Below, in pieces: positions 33,260 through 41,622 of a DNA stretch of 64,000 nt (the stretch's first letter is position 1; the number at the start of each line of letters is the position of its first letter). A program made the translations under genes and the position numbers. Source of the DNA: JAQBXX01 sp947085325 (GTDB lineage: Bacteria > Pseudomonadota > Gammaproteobacteria > SURF-13). The stretch is from contig CAMTVY010000015.1 in NCBI GenBank assembly GCA_947085325.1, positions 1 to 64,000 on the forward strand. Reading direction: 5' to 3'. The notes under the pieces were generated by a model. That model was not told the origin of the DNA. It saw only the letters and a list, made by a program, of their open reading frames with translations, and ran no database searches.

Positions 33260-34282
33260 CTACGCTTGATCCGGCCTGCCCTGCTGCAGCCACTCGGCCG
33301 CGCGTTTGGCGAAATAGGTGAGGATGCCGTCAGCGCCCGCGCGCTTGATGCACACCAGCGATTCCAGCACCACCGCCCTTTCGTCCAGCCAGCCGTTTTG
33401 TGCAGCGGCCATCAGCATCGCGTATTCGCCGCTCACCTGATACACCAACGTCGGTGCGCCGAATTCGTCTTTCACGCGCCGCACGATATCGAGGTAGGGC
33501 AGGCCGGGCTTGATCATCACCATGTCGGCGCCTTCGGCCAGATCGAGCGCCACTTCGCGCAAGGCTTCGTCGCTGTTGGCCGGATCCATCTGGTAGGTGT
33601 ATTTATCGCCCGCGCCGAGATTGGCCGCCGAGCCGACCGCATCGCGGAACGGGCCGTAGAAGCTCGATGCGTACTTGGCGGAATAGGCGAGGATGCGGGT
33701 GTGGCTATGGCCGTTGCCTTCGAGCGCGCCGCGGATCGCGCCGATGCGCCCGTCCATCATGTCCGAAGGCGCCACCACGTCGGCGCCGGCCTCCGCGTGC
33801 GAGAGCGCCTGCTTTACCAGCGCCGCAACGGTTTCGTCGTTCAGCACATAGCCCGTAGCGTCAATCAGGCCATCCTGGCCGTGGGTGGTGAAGGGATCGA
33901 GCGCGACATCGGTAATCACGCCAAGTGCAGGAAATTCCTTTTTCAACGTCCGCACCGCGCGTTGCGCCAGGCCGTCCGGGTTCCACGCCTCTTTCGCGTC
34001 GAGCGATTTCTTTTCCGGCGACGTGACCGGAAACAGCGCCACCGCAGGCACGCCGAACTGTACCAGCTCAGCCGCCTCTTTCAGCAGTTCATCTATGCTC
34101 ACGCGCTCAATGCCGGGCATCGAAGCCACGGCCTCGCGCTTGCCGTTGCCTTCAAGCACAAACATCGGGTAGATAAGATCGTCTACCGTGAGCGTGGTCT
34201 CGCGCATCAAACGGCGGCTGAATGCACCGCGCCGCATGCGGCGCATCCGGGTAGAGGGAAAGCGGCTGTCAGACGGAGTCAC
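33260..34282 (-). CDS. hemB: delta-aminolevulinic acid dehydratase
   Basis: Condenses two 5-aminolevulinates to porphobilinogen. The 340-residue protein has Schiff-base lysine segments YSAKYASSFYG and VMIKPGLPYLD. The zinc-cysteine motif of many HemBs is replaced by DVALDPFTTHGQDG, so it belongs to the magnesium-dependent Pseudomonas-like type. The start is GTG at 34282: the N-terminus PSTRMRRMRRGAFSRRL aligns with that type only from there. No strong Shine-Dalgarno is seen. Confidence 0.95.
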   Translation of the reverse strand: MTPSDSRFPSTRMRRMRRGAFSRRLMRETTLTVDDLIYPMFVLEGNGKREAVASMPGIERVSIDELLKEAAELVQFGVPAVALFPVTSPEKKSLDAKEAWNPDGLAQRAVRTLKKEFPALGVITDVALDPFTTHGQDGLIDATGYVLNDETVAALVKQALSHAEAGADVVAPSDMMDGRIGAIRGALEGNGHSHTRILAYSAKYASSFYGPFRDAVGSAANLGAGDKYTYQMDPANSDEALREVALDLAEGADMVMIKPGLPYLDIVRRVKDEFGAPTLVYQVSGEYAMLMAAAQNGWLDERAVVLESLVCIKRAGADGILTYFAKRAAEWLQQGRPDQA

Positions 34283-34402
34283 GGAGGGGTTCCCGATAGT
34301 TGTTTGATCGCTCCGGCAATCTTAGCACAGCGGGCAAGGGCGTCGACCCTGGACGATGGATTCCCTGGTGGCCAGCAGGGGCGGCATCATACGCAGGCAG
34401 CA

Positions 34403-34419
34403 AGAGTCAAGGTGACTCT
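34403..34419. promoter_or_regulatory. short inverted repeat in the hemB-pilin gap
   Basis: AGAGTCA and TGACTCT flank an AGG spacer, a perfect 7-bp inverted repeat in the 390-nt gap between the hemB start and the pilin gene. It could be an operator for either gene. Apart from this and the sigma-54 site at 34552-34566, I see no gene or RNA in the gap. Confidence 0.35.
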
Positions 34420-34551
34420 GTGCGTCACTTTATGCCCTGAATGGCCTCTGGCGGGGCGGCTGGGCGATGCTGATGCCCCTGTACTCAATAAACGTAAAGT
34501 TTTTTATAAACAGTATGTTATGTAATATATTCGGGGCTATTACTGGTTGTT

Positions 34552-34566
34552 GGCATGAATCCTGCC
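34552..34566 (+). promoter_or_regulatory. sigma-54 promoter of the pilin gene
   Basis: TGGCATGAATCCTGC has GG (34553-34554) and GC (34565-34566) separated by exactly 10 nt and an almost consensus -24 half. Transcription from about 34578 would give a leader near 95 nt. Pseudomonas pilA is known to depend on RpoN, and rpoN is in this window, which supports the call. Confidence 0.65.
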
Positions 34567-34672
34567 TTGAACTGTATCGACACGCTTTTGGACGGCCGTG
34601 ACCTGCTTGATGCGAGGCGCTGACACCCCTGAAGCCGACAGAACTTTAACTACAATTTTCAAGGAGCATGGC

Positions 34673-35104
34673 ATGCAAAAAATACAACAAGGCTTTACCC
34701 TGATCGAGTTGATGATCGTGGTCGCCATCATCGGCATTCTGGCGGCGATAGCGATTCCGGCGTATCAGGATTACACAATCAGAGCCAAGGTACAGGAGGG
34801 TCCTGCTCTTGCAGCGCCTGTCCTGACTGCTTTGGGTGTCGCATGCAGCGAGGGAACTTTGAATGGCGCCACCCATGCGACATTAGGGCTCACTGCTGCG
34901 ACCGACTTCACTGGCCCGTATGTCACCAGCGTCACCGGTGTTGGCACCAGCGCGACTGCGGGTACGGTGACGATTGTCTATAAAGCGATAGGTAGTCAGG
35001 TTACCGCCGGCGACACGGTAATTTATACACTAACCTGTGGCGCGGGTGCCGCAACGTGGGCTGTGACTGGTAGCATACCCGCGAAATTCTTGCCTAAGAC
35101 CTAA
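34673..35104 (+). CDS. pilA: type IV major pilin
   Basis: Prepilin with the seven-residue leader MQKIQQG, cleaved before FTLIELMIVVAIIGILAAIA. It has Glu5 of the mature protein and the long hydrophobic assembly helix. The 143-residue precursor has two cysteines (VACSEG, LTCGAG), the latter in the C-terminal half, that could form the pilin disulfide. AAGGAG at 34661-34666 fixes the start at 34673. A terminator follows at 35195. The role is twitching, adhesion or DNA uptake; minor-pilin status cannot be excluded. Confidence 0.9.
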   Translation: MQKIQQGFTLIELMIVVAIIGILAAIAIPAYQDYTIRAKVQEGPALAAPVLTALGVACSEGTLNGATHATLGLTAATDFTGPYVTSVTGVGTSATAGTVTIVYKAIGSQVTAGDTVIYTLTCGAGAATWAVTGSIPAKFLPKT

Positions 35105-35194
35105 TCCCAGCGCGCAGGAGGGGTGCAGCGCAGCGCAACCCATCGATACACACCCAAGGGTTGGGCCAACTACGAAACACAGGCTCAACCCTCC

Positions 35195-35226
35195 AAAGCC
35201 CCGCTCACGCGGGGCTTTCTTTTTCC
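35195..35226 (+). terminator. rho-independent terminator after the pilin gene
   Basis: AAAGCCCCGC and GCGGGGCTTT form a 10-bp stem around a TCAC loop, followed by a T-rich tract (CTTTTT). It lies 90 nt past the pilin stop and before gcvR. Confidence 0.9.
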
Positions 35227-35304
35227 GCCCGCCGCAATTGCCTGTATAATCCCCGTAACCATCCTGCCATTTTTACTCAGACTGCACCGGGGCGCCTGTA
35301 TCGC

Positions 35305-35835
35305 ATGAAAGTCCTGCTGGTTATTTCCGCCCTGGGCACAGACCGGCCCGGTCTGCTCAAGGAGCTGGCGCAAGCCTTGATGGAGTGCGGCTGCAGCATT
35401 GCCGACAGCCGCATGACGGTGCTGGGGGGCGAGTGTGCCGCCGTGCTGATGGTGACCGGCAACTGGAGTGCGGTGGCCAAGGCGGAGGGCGCCCTGCCGG
35501 GGTTGCAGGTGCGGCTGGGGCTGGCGATTCACGCGCGCCGCACCGAGGCGCGCGCCAGCGAGGCGCCGCTGCTGCCGTATGTGGCCGAGATCGTGACCGT
35601 GGACCGCCCCGGCATCATCTACCGGCTGGCCGATTTCTTCACCGCGCGCGGTATCAATGTCGAGGATCTCTACACCAGCGGCTACACCTCGGCCCATTCG
35701 GCCACCCCGATGTTTTCCCTGACCATGACGGTCAATATTCCCGCTGAGGTGCACATCGCCGCCCTGCGCGACGAGTTCATGGGCCTGTGCGAGGAGCTGA
35801 ATCTGGATGGTGTGCTGGAGCCGTTGAAGCGTTAA
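35305..35835 (+). CDS. gcvR: GcvR-like double-ACT regulator
   Basis: The 176-residue protein is built of two ACT domains (about 1-75, opening VLLVISALGTDRPGLLKEL, and about 85-170, opening AEIVTVDRPGIIYRLADFF). In E. coli GcvR binds glycine and restrains GcvA at the glycine-cleavage operon. The gcvR-bcp adjacency of E. coli is kept here. The ATG at 35305 is chosen from homology; the frame is open further upstream through the pilin terminator. No gcvA is seen in the window. Confidence 0.85.
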   Translation: MKVLLVISALGTDRPGLLKELAQALMECGCSIADSRMTVLGGECAAVLMVTGNWSAVAKAEGALPGLQVRLGLAIHARRTEARASEAPLLPYVAEIVTVDRPGIIYRLADFFTARGINVEDLYTSGYTSAHSATPMFSLTMTVNIPAEVHIAALRDEFMGLCEELNLDGVLEPLKR

Positions 35836-35868
35836 TGTTATATGAGAACTGGTTGAGGGCCAGGCATT

Positions 35869-35916
35869 TCACCCCCACCCTAACCTTCCCTCTTGACGGG
35901 GGAAGAGGGTTGAATG
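35869..35916. repeat. CCCTAACC-type intergenic repeat, short form
   Basis: CACCCCCACCCTAACC is followed by CCCTCTT and AAGAGGG around a G-rich loop. It lies just after gcvR and resembles the widely scattered CCCTAACCC-type bacterial intergenic repeats. A longer relative is at 36610-36668. Confidence 0.5.
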
Positions 35917-35935
35917 GCCAGTGATTAAATGTAAA

Positions 35936-36087
35936 GGAACCTCTGATTAATTCAGAGGTTCCTGCGGTGCAGGGATGCACCGCCATTTTTCAAACACGCA
36001 AGTGTTTGAAAAATTAAGAGAAGCAAAAACCACGTTTTTTGCTTTTCGTCTCTGAAAAACCCCGGGGATGGGTTTTTCAGAGTTTCC
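35936..36087 (+). repeat. five-hairpin element, family P2, copy B
   Basis: The same chain of five hairpins as copy A: H1 35936-35962 (GGAACCTCTGA arms), H2 35964-35983 (GCGGTGCA/TGCACCGC, GGGA loop), H3 35986-36013 (12 bp, GCAA loop), H4 near 36020-36046 and H5 near 36050-36082 (CTCTGAAAAACCC arms, 13 bp). In H1, H2 and H5 the differences from copy A occur in both arms and keep pairing. It ends 33 nt before bcp, as copy A ends 19 nt before hemC. Confidence 0.85.
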
Positions 36088-36120
36088 TGAATGGATCAGT
36101 AACAGCGCACGGAGGGGTCT

Positions 36121-36594
36121 ATGGCTAAGGTAACTATTGGCAAACCCGTGCCGGATTTTGAGTTGCCCGCGACCGGCGGCCAGCGGGTGTGGCTTTCCGG
36201 ACTGCAAGGGAAGAACGTCGTGCTCTACTTTTACCCCAAGGACAAAACGCCCGGCTGTACGCTGGAGGGGCAGAATTTCCGCGACGCTGCAAGGCAGTTT
36301 GCCAAACTCAATACGGTGATTCTCGGCGTGTCGCGCGACAGCGTGACGCTGCACGAGTCGTTCAAGGCGCAGGAGGGTTTTACCTTCGACCTGCTCTCCG
36401 ATGCGGACGAAAAGGTGTGCAGGCTGTTTGATGTCATCCAGCCCAGGATGATGTACGGCAAGGAAGTGGTGGGGGTGCAGCGCAGCACCTTCCTGATCGA
36501 CAAGAGTGGCGTGTTGCGCCAGCAATGGCGCAAGGTGAAGGTGGAGGGCCATGTGGACGAGGTGCTGGCGGCAGTGCAGGCGCTGGCCGATTAG
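36121..36594 (+). CDS. bcp: thioredoxin-dependent peroxiredoxin (BCP/PrxQ)
   Basis: Reduces peroxides through a peroxidatic cysteine. The 157-residue protein has DKTPGCTLEGQNF with Cys46. The resolving cysteine found five residues later in E. coli BCP is replaced by Gln51. The only other cysteine is Cys100 (EKVC). It may thus work as a 1-Cys enzyme. It follows gcvR, separated by the five-hairpin element; GGAGGG lies close to the ATG. Confidence 0.93.
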   Translation: MAKVTIGKPVPDFELPATGGQRVWLSGLQGKNVVLYFYPKDKTPGCTLEGQNFRDAARQFAKLNTVILGVSRDSVTLHESFKAQEGFTFDLLSDADEKVCRLFDVIQPRMMYGKEVVGVQRSTFLIDKSGVLRQQWRKVKVEGHVDEVLAAVQALAD

Positions 36595-36609
36595 CGCTAT
36601 CAAGAGTTT

Positions 36610-36668
36610 CCCTCACCCTAACCCTAACCCTCTCCCGGAGGGAAGAGCGAAGCGAAGGGTGCGGGGGA
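36610..36668. repeat. CCCTAACCC-type intergenic palindrome
   Basis: CCCTCACCCTAACCCTAACC leads into TCTCCCGGAGGGA, a short palindrome, then a G-rich arm (AAGGGTGCGGGGG) partly complementary to the start. It fills most of the bcp-phoH gap. This type is widely scattered in bacterial genomes. Confidence 0.6.
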
Positions 36669-36696
36669 TATCTTTAGGTATGGACAGTCGGGATTT

Positions 36697-38100
36697 ATGA
36701 CCAGAAAAGAAATCACCGGCAAGCGGTTGTTTGTGCTCGATACCAATGTATTGATGCACGATCCGACCGCGATCTTCCGCTTCCATGAGCACGATGTCTA
36801 TCTGCCGATGGTGGTGCTGGAGGAGCTGGACGCAGGCAAGAAGGGCCTGTCCGAGGTAGCCCGCAACGTGCGCCAGGTCAGCCGCTTTCTGGATGACCTG
36901 ATGCGCAACGCCAGCAAGGAAGAAATCGACAACGGGCTCGCCCTGCCTGCCTACAGTCAGACCGCCGGCCCCCGTGGCCGGCTGTTTTTCCAGACCCGCC
37001 GCATGCCGCTCGAATTGCACGAGGCGCTGCCCGGCCATCGCCCGGACAATAACATCCTCGGCACCGTCATCGCGCTGCAACAGGAGCACCGCGACGTTAC
37101 GGTGATTCTGGTCTCGAAGGATATCAACCTGCGCATCAAGGCCGCGGTGCTCGGCGTGCATGCCGAGGACTACTATAACGACCAGGTGCTGGATGACGTC
37201 AGTTTGCTGTACCGGGGCTGTACGGAGCTGTCGCCGGATTTCTGGGACAGGCACAGCAAGGACATGGCGTCGTGGCAGGAAAGCGGGCGCACGTTTTACA
37301 AGCTCAACGGCCCGGAGGTGGAAAACTGGTATCCCAACCAGTTCTTGTCCGGCGCCGGCGACAGCGGGTTTGAGGCCATCGTGCGCACGCTGGAGGGCGA
37401 TGGCGCAACCATCGAGCTGGTGCGCGATTTCCTCAATCCGCGGCATGCGGTGTGGGGCATCAACGCGCTCAACCGCGAGCAGAATTACGCGCTGAACCTG
37501 CTGATGGATGCAGAGGTCGACTTTGTCACCCTGCTCGGCACGGCGGGCGCGGGCAAGACGCTGCTCACGCTCGCCGCCGGCCTGGAGCAGGTGTTGGACG
37601 AAAAGCGCTACAGCGAGATCATCATGACCCGGGTGACGGTGCCGGTGGGCGAAGACATCGGCTTCCTGCCCGGCACCGAGGAGGAGAAGATGACGCCGTG
37701 GATGGGGGCGCTGATGGACAATCTGGAGGTGCTGACCAAGTCCGACGTCGGCGGCGACTGGGGCCGCGCCGCCACCAACGACCTGCTGCGCAACCGCATC
37801 AAGATCCGCTCGCTCAATTTCATGCGCGGGCGCACCTTCCTCAACAAGTTCATTATCCTCGACGAGGCGCAGAATCTGAGCGCCAAGCAGATGAAGACGC
37901 TGATTACGCGCGCCGGGCCGGGCAGCAAGGTGGTATGCCTCGGCAACGTGGCGCAGATCGACACCCCGTATCTCACCGAGACGACCTCGGGTCTGACCTA
38001 CGTGGTGGATCGGTTCAAGGCCTGGAACCACAGCGGGCACATCACCCTTATGCGCGGCGAGCGTTCACGCCTTGCAGACTATGCCTCCGAGGCATTGTAG
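36697..38100 (+). CDS. PIN-PhoH family ATPase
   Basis: The 467-residue fusion has an N-terminal PIN ribonuclease domain (about 10-145; LFVLDTNVLMHDP, with acidic residues later in VILVSKDINLRIKA). A C-terminal PhoH ATPase follows (about 235-467; Walker A GTAGAGKT at 281-288, Walker B ILDEAQN, then LGNVAQID). This PhoH2 type is predicted to be an RNA helicase-nuclease. A frameless small membrane-protein gene follows after 33 nt. Confidence 0.92.
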   Translation: MTRKEITGKRLFVLDTNVLMHDPTAIFRFHEHDVYLPMVVLEELDAGKKGLSEVARNVRQVSRFLDDLMRNASKEEIDNGLALPAYSQTAGPRGRLFFQTRRMPLELHEALPGHRPDNNILGTVIALQQEHRDVTVILVSKDINLRIKAAVLGVHAEDYYNDQVLDDVSLLYRGCTELSPDFWDRHSKDMASWQESGRTFYKLNGPEVENWYPNQFLSGAGDSGFEAIVRTLEGDGATIELVRDFLNPRHAVWGINALNREQNYALNLLMDAEVDFVTLLGTAGAGKTLLTLAAGLEQVLDEKRYSEIIMTRVTVPVGEDIGFLPGTEEEKMTPWMGALMDNLEVLTKSDVGGDWGRAATNDLLRNRIKIRSLNFMRGRTFLNKFIILDEAQNLSAKQMKTLITRAGPGSKVVCLGNVAQIDTPYLTETTSGLTYVVDRFKAWNHSGHITLMRGERSRLADYASEAL

Positions 38101-38133
38101 AATGCCGTATCACCCAGGACAGGAGTTGCACGC

Positions 38134-38394
38134 ATGAAGAAGGCGCCCTCGCTCGGTTGGTCGCTGCTGCTGGCCGGTATCGCGCTGGCATGGCTCGGGC
38201 TGTTTCTCGCCGATGCGCTTATGCTGCTGCAATCCGCGCTGCTGCATTTTGGCGAACACATGCAGATGCTGTGGGCGTATATGGAGCTGTTGCCGCAGCT
38301 GCTGGTGGTGATCGGGCTGCTGGCAGTGGCGGCAGCGCTGGTGCTGTTTGTCAGTGAGCAGCGCCGCCGCAGCACGCCGGGTGAGTGGTACTGA
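38134..38394 (+). CDS. small two-helix membrane protein
   Basis: The 86-residue product has two predicted transmembrane helices (about 9-36 and 53-73), a short positively charged N-terminus and a charged tail (SEQRRRSTPGEWY). GGACAGGAG precedes the ATG. It lies 33 nt after phoH on the same strand and converges with the RND pump gene. I do not recognise the family. Confidence 0.65.
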   Translation: MKKAPSLGWSLLLAGIALAWLGLFLADALMLLQSALLHFGEHMQMLWAYMELLPQLLVVIGLLAVAAALVLFVSEQRRRSTPGEWY

Positions 38395-38418
38395 GGCAAG
38401 CCTTTTCCCGGCAGCGCG

Positions 38419-41400
38419 TTACGGCTTGCCTGTAGTACGCCCCTGCATGTAGCCGTAGTAGAGCAGCGGTATCACCAGCAGTGTCAGCAGGGTCGAGATC
38501 AGCACGCCGAACAGCAGCGCGATCGCGAGGCCGTTGAAAATCGGGTCGTCAAGGATAAAGGCCGCGCCCAGCATGGCCGCAAGGCCGGTAAGCACAATGG
38601 GCTTGGCGCGCACTGCGCCCGCGCTGATGACCGCTTCCCCCAGGGCCATGCCTGCCTGCAGTTTCTGGTTGATGAAATCCACCAGCAGGATTGAGTTGCG
38701 CACCATGATGCCGGCGAGCGCGATCATGCCGATCATCGAGGTGGCGCTGAATTGCGCGCCGAGCAGTGCGTGCCCCGGCAGAATGCCGATCAGCGTCAGC
38801 GGGATCGGCGCCATGATGATGAGCGGGATGAGGTAGGAGCGGAACTGCCCGACCACCAGCAGGTAGATCAATACCATGCCGACGGCGTAGGCAATGCCCA
38901 TGTCGCGGAAGGTCTCGTAGGTGACCTGCCATTCGCCGTCCCACTTGATGCCGTAACGATGCACGTCCTGCGGCGCCCGGATGAACGACTGGCTGGGGTT
39001 GATGCCGTCCAGGGTGGCGCCGCCTGCCAGGGCCGCGCTGAGGTGAAACATGGCATACAGCGGGCTGTCGAGCGGGCCGGCCATGTCGCCTGCCACATAC
39101 GCCACCGGGCGCAGGTCTTTGTGGTAAATCGACTGTTCGCGCCGGGATTCGGTGACGTGGGTGAAGTTTGACAGGGGCACCAGCGCACCGTCTGCCGCGC
39201 GCACGCGCAGGGCCAGCAGGGTGGAGAGCCGGGCCTTGTCGCCCGGGCTGAATTCGAGCCGGATCGGTACGGCATATTTGGCCTGCGCCGTGTGCAGATA
39301 GCTCACGTCTTCGCCGCCGAGTACGGTGGCCAGCGCCGCCACCACGGCCTGCGGCGTCACGCCGCTGAGTGCCGCCTTCTGCTGATCGACGCGCAGCAGC
39401 AGCCTGGGCGCGGGCGCCTCCACGCTGTTGTCCACGTCCACCACGTCCGGGGTGCGCGCAAACAGTTGCGTCAGCGCCTCGGCCACACGGGTCTGCCCGG
39501 CGTAATCCGGGCCGTACACTTCCGCCACCAGCGGCGCGATGACCGGCGGGCCGGGCGGCACCTCGACGATCTTGACGTTGGCGCCGAACCGGTTGCCGAT
39601 GTCCTGCAACGGCGCACGCACGGCGCGGGCAATGGCGTGGCTCTTGCGCCGGCGCTGCGATTTTTCCACCAGGTTGACCTGGATGTCACCGGCATGGGCC
39701 GATTGACGCAGGTAATACTGCCGCACCAGGCCGTTGAAGTTGATGGGTGCCGCAGTGCCGGCATAGGTCTGATAGTCACGCACCTCCACTACCGAGTTGA
39801 GATAGGCCCCCAGTTCATCCAGCACCCGCGCGGTGCGCTCGACACTGGTACCCTCGGGCATGTCCACCACCACCTGGAATTCGGATTTATTGTCGAACGG
39901 CAGCATCTTCATCACCACCAGTTTGGTCGCGACCAGCGCCAGTGAAAACAGAATCAGCAGGGCAAGCCCGGCCCACAGCCAGCGCCGCCGGGCGTGGCCG
40001 CGTGTGGCATCGAGAAAGGGAGACAGAGTGCGCTGAAACAGCGTTTGCAGCCGGGCGGCGAGACGCGCATCACGCGCCTCGCCATGCGCGTGATGGGTGC
40101 CCATGAGTTTCAGGCTGAGCCACGGCGTGAGCGTGAATGCGACTGCGAGTGATATCAGCATGCCCAGGCTGGCATTGATCGGGATAGGGCTCATATACGG
40201 CCCCATGAGGCCGGAGACGAAGGCCATCGGCAGCAGCGCTGCGATCACGGTGAGGGTGGCGAGGATGGTCGGCCCGCCTACTTCATCCACCGCGCGGGGT
40301 ATGGCCTCACGCAGACTCCCGCCCTGCGGCGGGCGCTGTCGATGAATATTTTCGACCACCACGATGGCGTCGTCCACCAGTATGCCGATGGAGAAGATGA
40401 GCGCAAACAGCGACACGCGGTTGAGCGTGAAGCCCCAGGCCCACGAGGCGAACAGGGTGAGTGCGAGCGTGACGACAACGGCCACGCCCACGATCACGGC
40501 CTCGCGCCAGCCCAGCGCGGCGAGCACCAGCAGCACGACCGAGAGGGTGGCGAGGACGAGCTTGGTAATGAGCTGCCGCGCCTTGTCGTTTGCGGTGGCG
40601 CCATAGTTACGTGTGACGCTGACCTCGACGCCTGCGGGAATGACCACGCCCTTGAGCTGCTCAACGCGCTTGAGCACCTCGTCGGCAATGGCGACGGCGT
40701 TGGTGCCCGCCTGCTTGGCGATGGCCAGCGTGACCGCAGGCGGTGCTGCGTGCGCCCCGGTGCGATTGCCGAAGCGCACGTACTGTTCCGGTTGTGCGGG
40801 CCCGTGGGCAATGTCGGCCACGTCGCGCAGATGCACCGGCGTGTGATTGCTGAGGCCCACCACCAGCGCGCCGATGTCGCCGGCGTTGCCGAGGAATTGC
40901 CCGCCCTCGACCAGGATTTCCCGGTCGTCCATGACCTGTACCCCGGACGGTTGCGCACTGTTGGCCGCGCGTAACGCCCGGCGCAGGTCATCCAGCGCAA
41001 TGTTGAAGCCGGCAAGCCGCACCGGGTCGATGCGTATCTGCACCACTTCCGGGGAGCCGCCGACCGTATAAATATCGCGCGTGCCGTTTACCCGCTTGAG
41101 TTCGGTCTCCAGCGTGTGCGCTATCTTTTGCAACGGGTAAGCCGTGTAGGCCGGGTCTGTGCTCCACAACGTAAGCGTGACGATGGGCACGTCGTCTATG
41201 CCTTTGGGCTTGATGAGCGGTTGCGCCACGCCGAGGTTGGCAGGCAGCCAGTCCTGGTTGGAGTAGATGGCGTTGTACAGGCGCACGATGGCGCGGGTGC
41301 GGTCTTCGCCCACCTTGAATTGCACCGTGAGCACTGCGCGCCCCGGCAACGACTGTGAGGTGATGTGCTCCACGCCCTCGATCTCGGACAGCACCTGTTC

Positions 41401-41622
41401 CGCCGGTGTGCTGATGAGGTTTTCTATTTCGCGTGCGGAGGCGCCGGGGTAGGCAATGAATACGTTGGCGAAGGTGACGTCGATCTGCGGTTCTTCCTCG
41501 CGCGGCGTGACCAGCACGGCGAAGACACCCAGCAGCAGCGCCGTGAGCGTCAGCAGCAGCGTGAGTTCGGAGTCGACAAACCGCTGCGCGATACGGCCCG
41601 CCAGACCGAGTTCAGGGGCCAT
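38419..41622 (-). CDS. RND efflux transporter, inner-membrane permease
   Basis: A 1067-residue proton-driven RND pump with 12 transmembrane helices and two large periplasmic loops. Recognisable are the N-terminal FVDSELTLLLTLTALLLG, the PGASAREIENLISTPAEQ porter segment, and the helix-4 proton-relay ILVDDAIVVVENI. Paralogous helix-10 residues (MVRNSILLVDFI) are present. It overlaps the upstream adaptor gene by 11 nt, making a two-gene pump unit. No outer-membrane TolC-type gene is present nearby. The substrate is unknown. Confidence 0.9.
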   Translation of the reverse strand: MAPELGLAGRIAQRFVDSELTLLLTLTALLLGVFAVLVTPREEEPQIDVTFANVFIAYPGASAREIENLISTPAEQVLSEIEGVEHITSQSLPGRAVLTVQFKVGEDRTRAIVRLYNAIYSNQDWLPANLGVAQPLIKPKGIDDVPIVTLTLWSTDPAYTAYPLQKIAHTLETELKRVNGTRDIYTVGGSPEVVQIRIDPVRLAGFNIALDDLRRALRAANSAQPSGVQVMDDREILVEGGQFLGNAGDIGALVVGLSNHTPVHLRDVADIAHGPAQPEQYVRFGNRTGAHAAPPAVTLAIAKQAGTNAVAIADEVLKRVEQLKGVVIPAGVEVSVTRNYGATANDKARQLITKLVLATLSVVLLVLAALGWREAVIVGVAVVVTLALTLFASWAWGFTLNRVSLFALIFSIGILVDDAIVVVENIHRQRPPQGGSLREAIPRAVDEVGGPTILATLTVIAALLPMAFVSGLMGPYMSPIPINASLGMLISLAVAFTLTPWLSLKLMGTHHAHGEARDARLAARLQTLFQRTLSPFLDATRGHARRRWLWAGLALLILFSLALVATKLVVMKMLPFDNKSEFQVVVDMPEGTSVERTARVLDELGAYLNSVVEVRDYQTYAGTAAPINFNGLVRQYYLRQSAHAGDIQVNLVEKSQRRRKSHAIARAVRAPLQDIGNRFGANVKIVEVPPGPPVIAPLVAEVYGPDYAGQTRVAEALTQLFARTPDVVDVDNSVEAPAPRLLLRVDQQKAALSGVTPQAVVAALATVLGGEDVSYLHTAQAKYAVPIRLEFSPGDKARLSTLLALRVRAADGALVPLSNFTHVTESRREQSIYHKDLRPVAYVAGDMAGPLDSPLYAMFHLSAALAGGATLDGINPSQSFIRAPQDVHRYGIKWDGEWQVTYETFRDMGIAYAVGMVLIYLLVVGQFRSYLIPLIIMAPIPLTLIGILPGHALLGAQFSATSMIGMIALAGIMVRNSILLVDFINQKLQAGMALGEAVISAGAVRAKPIVLTGLAAMLGAAFILDDPIFNGLAIALLFGVLISTLLTLLVIPLLYYGYMQGRTTGKP

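Noticed and set aside
34598..34672. Longer pilin start in frame upstream of 34673
   Set aside because: The prepilin leader and AAGGAG site fix the start at 34673; an extended leader would not suit the prepilin peptidase.
36613..38040. Long open frame (475 codons) opposite phoH, and similar ones opposite hemB (33248-34525), hemX (20502-21767) and ampG (3484-4416)
   Set aside because: Composition is typical of antisense frames in GC-rich genes (His/Gln/Arg-rich, no domain), while the other strand encodes well-known proteins with intact motifs.
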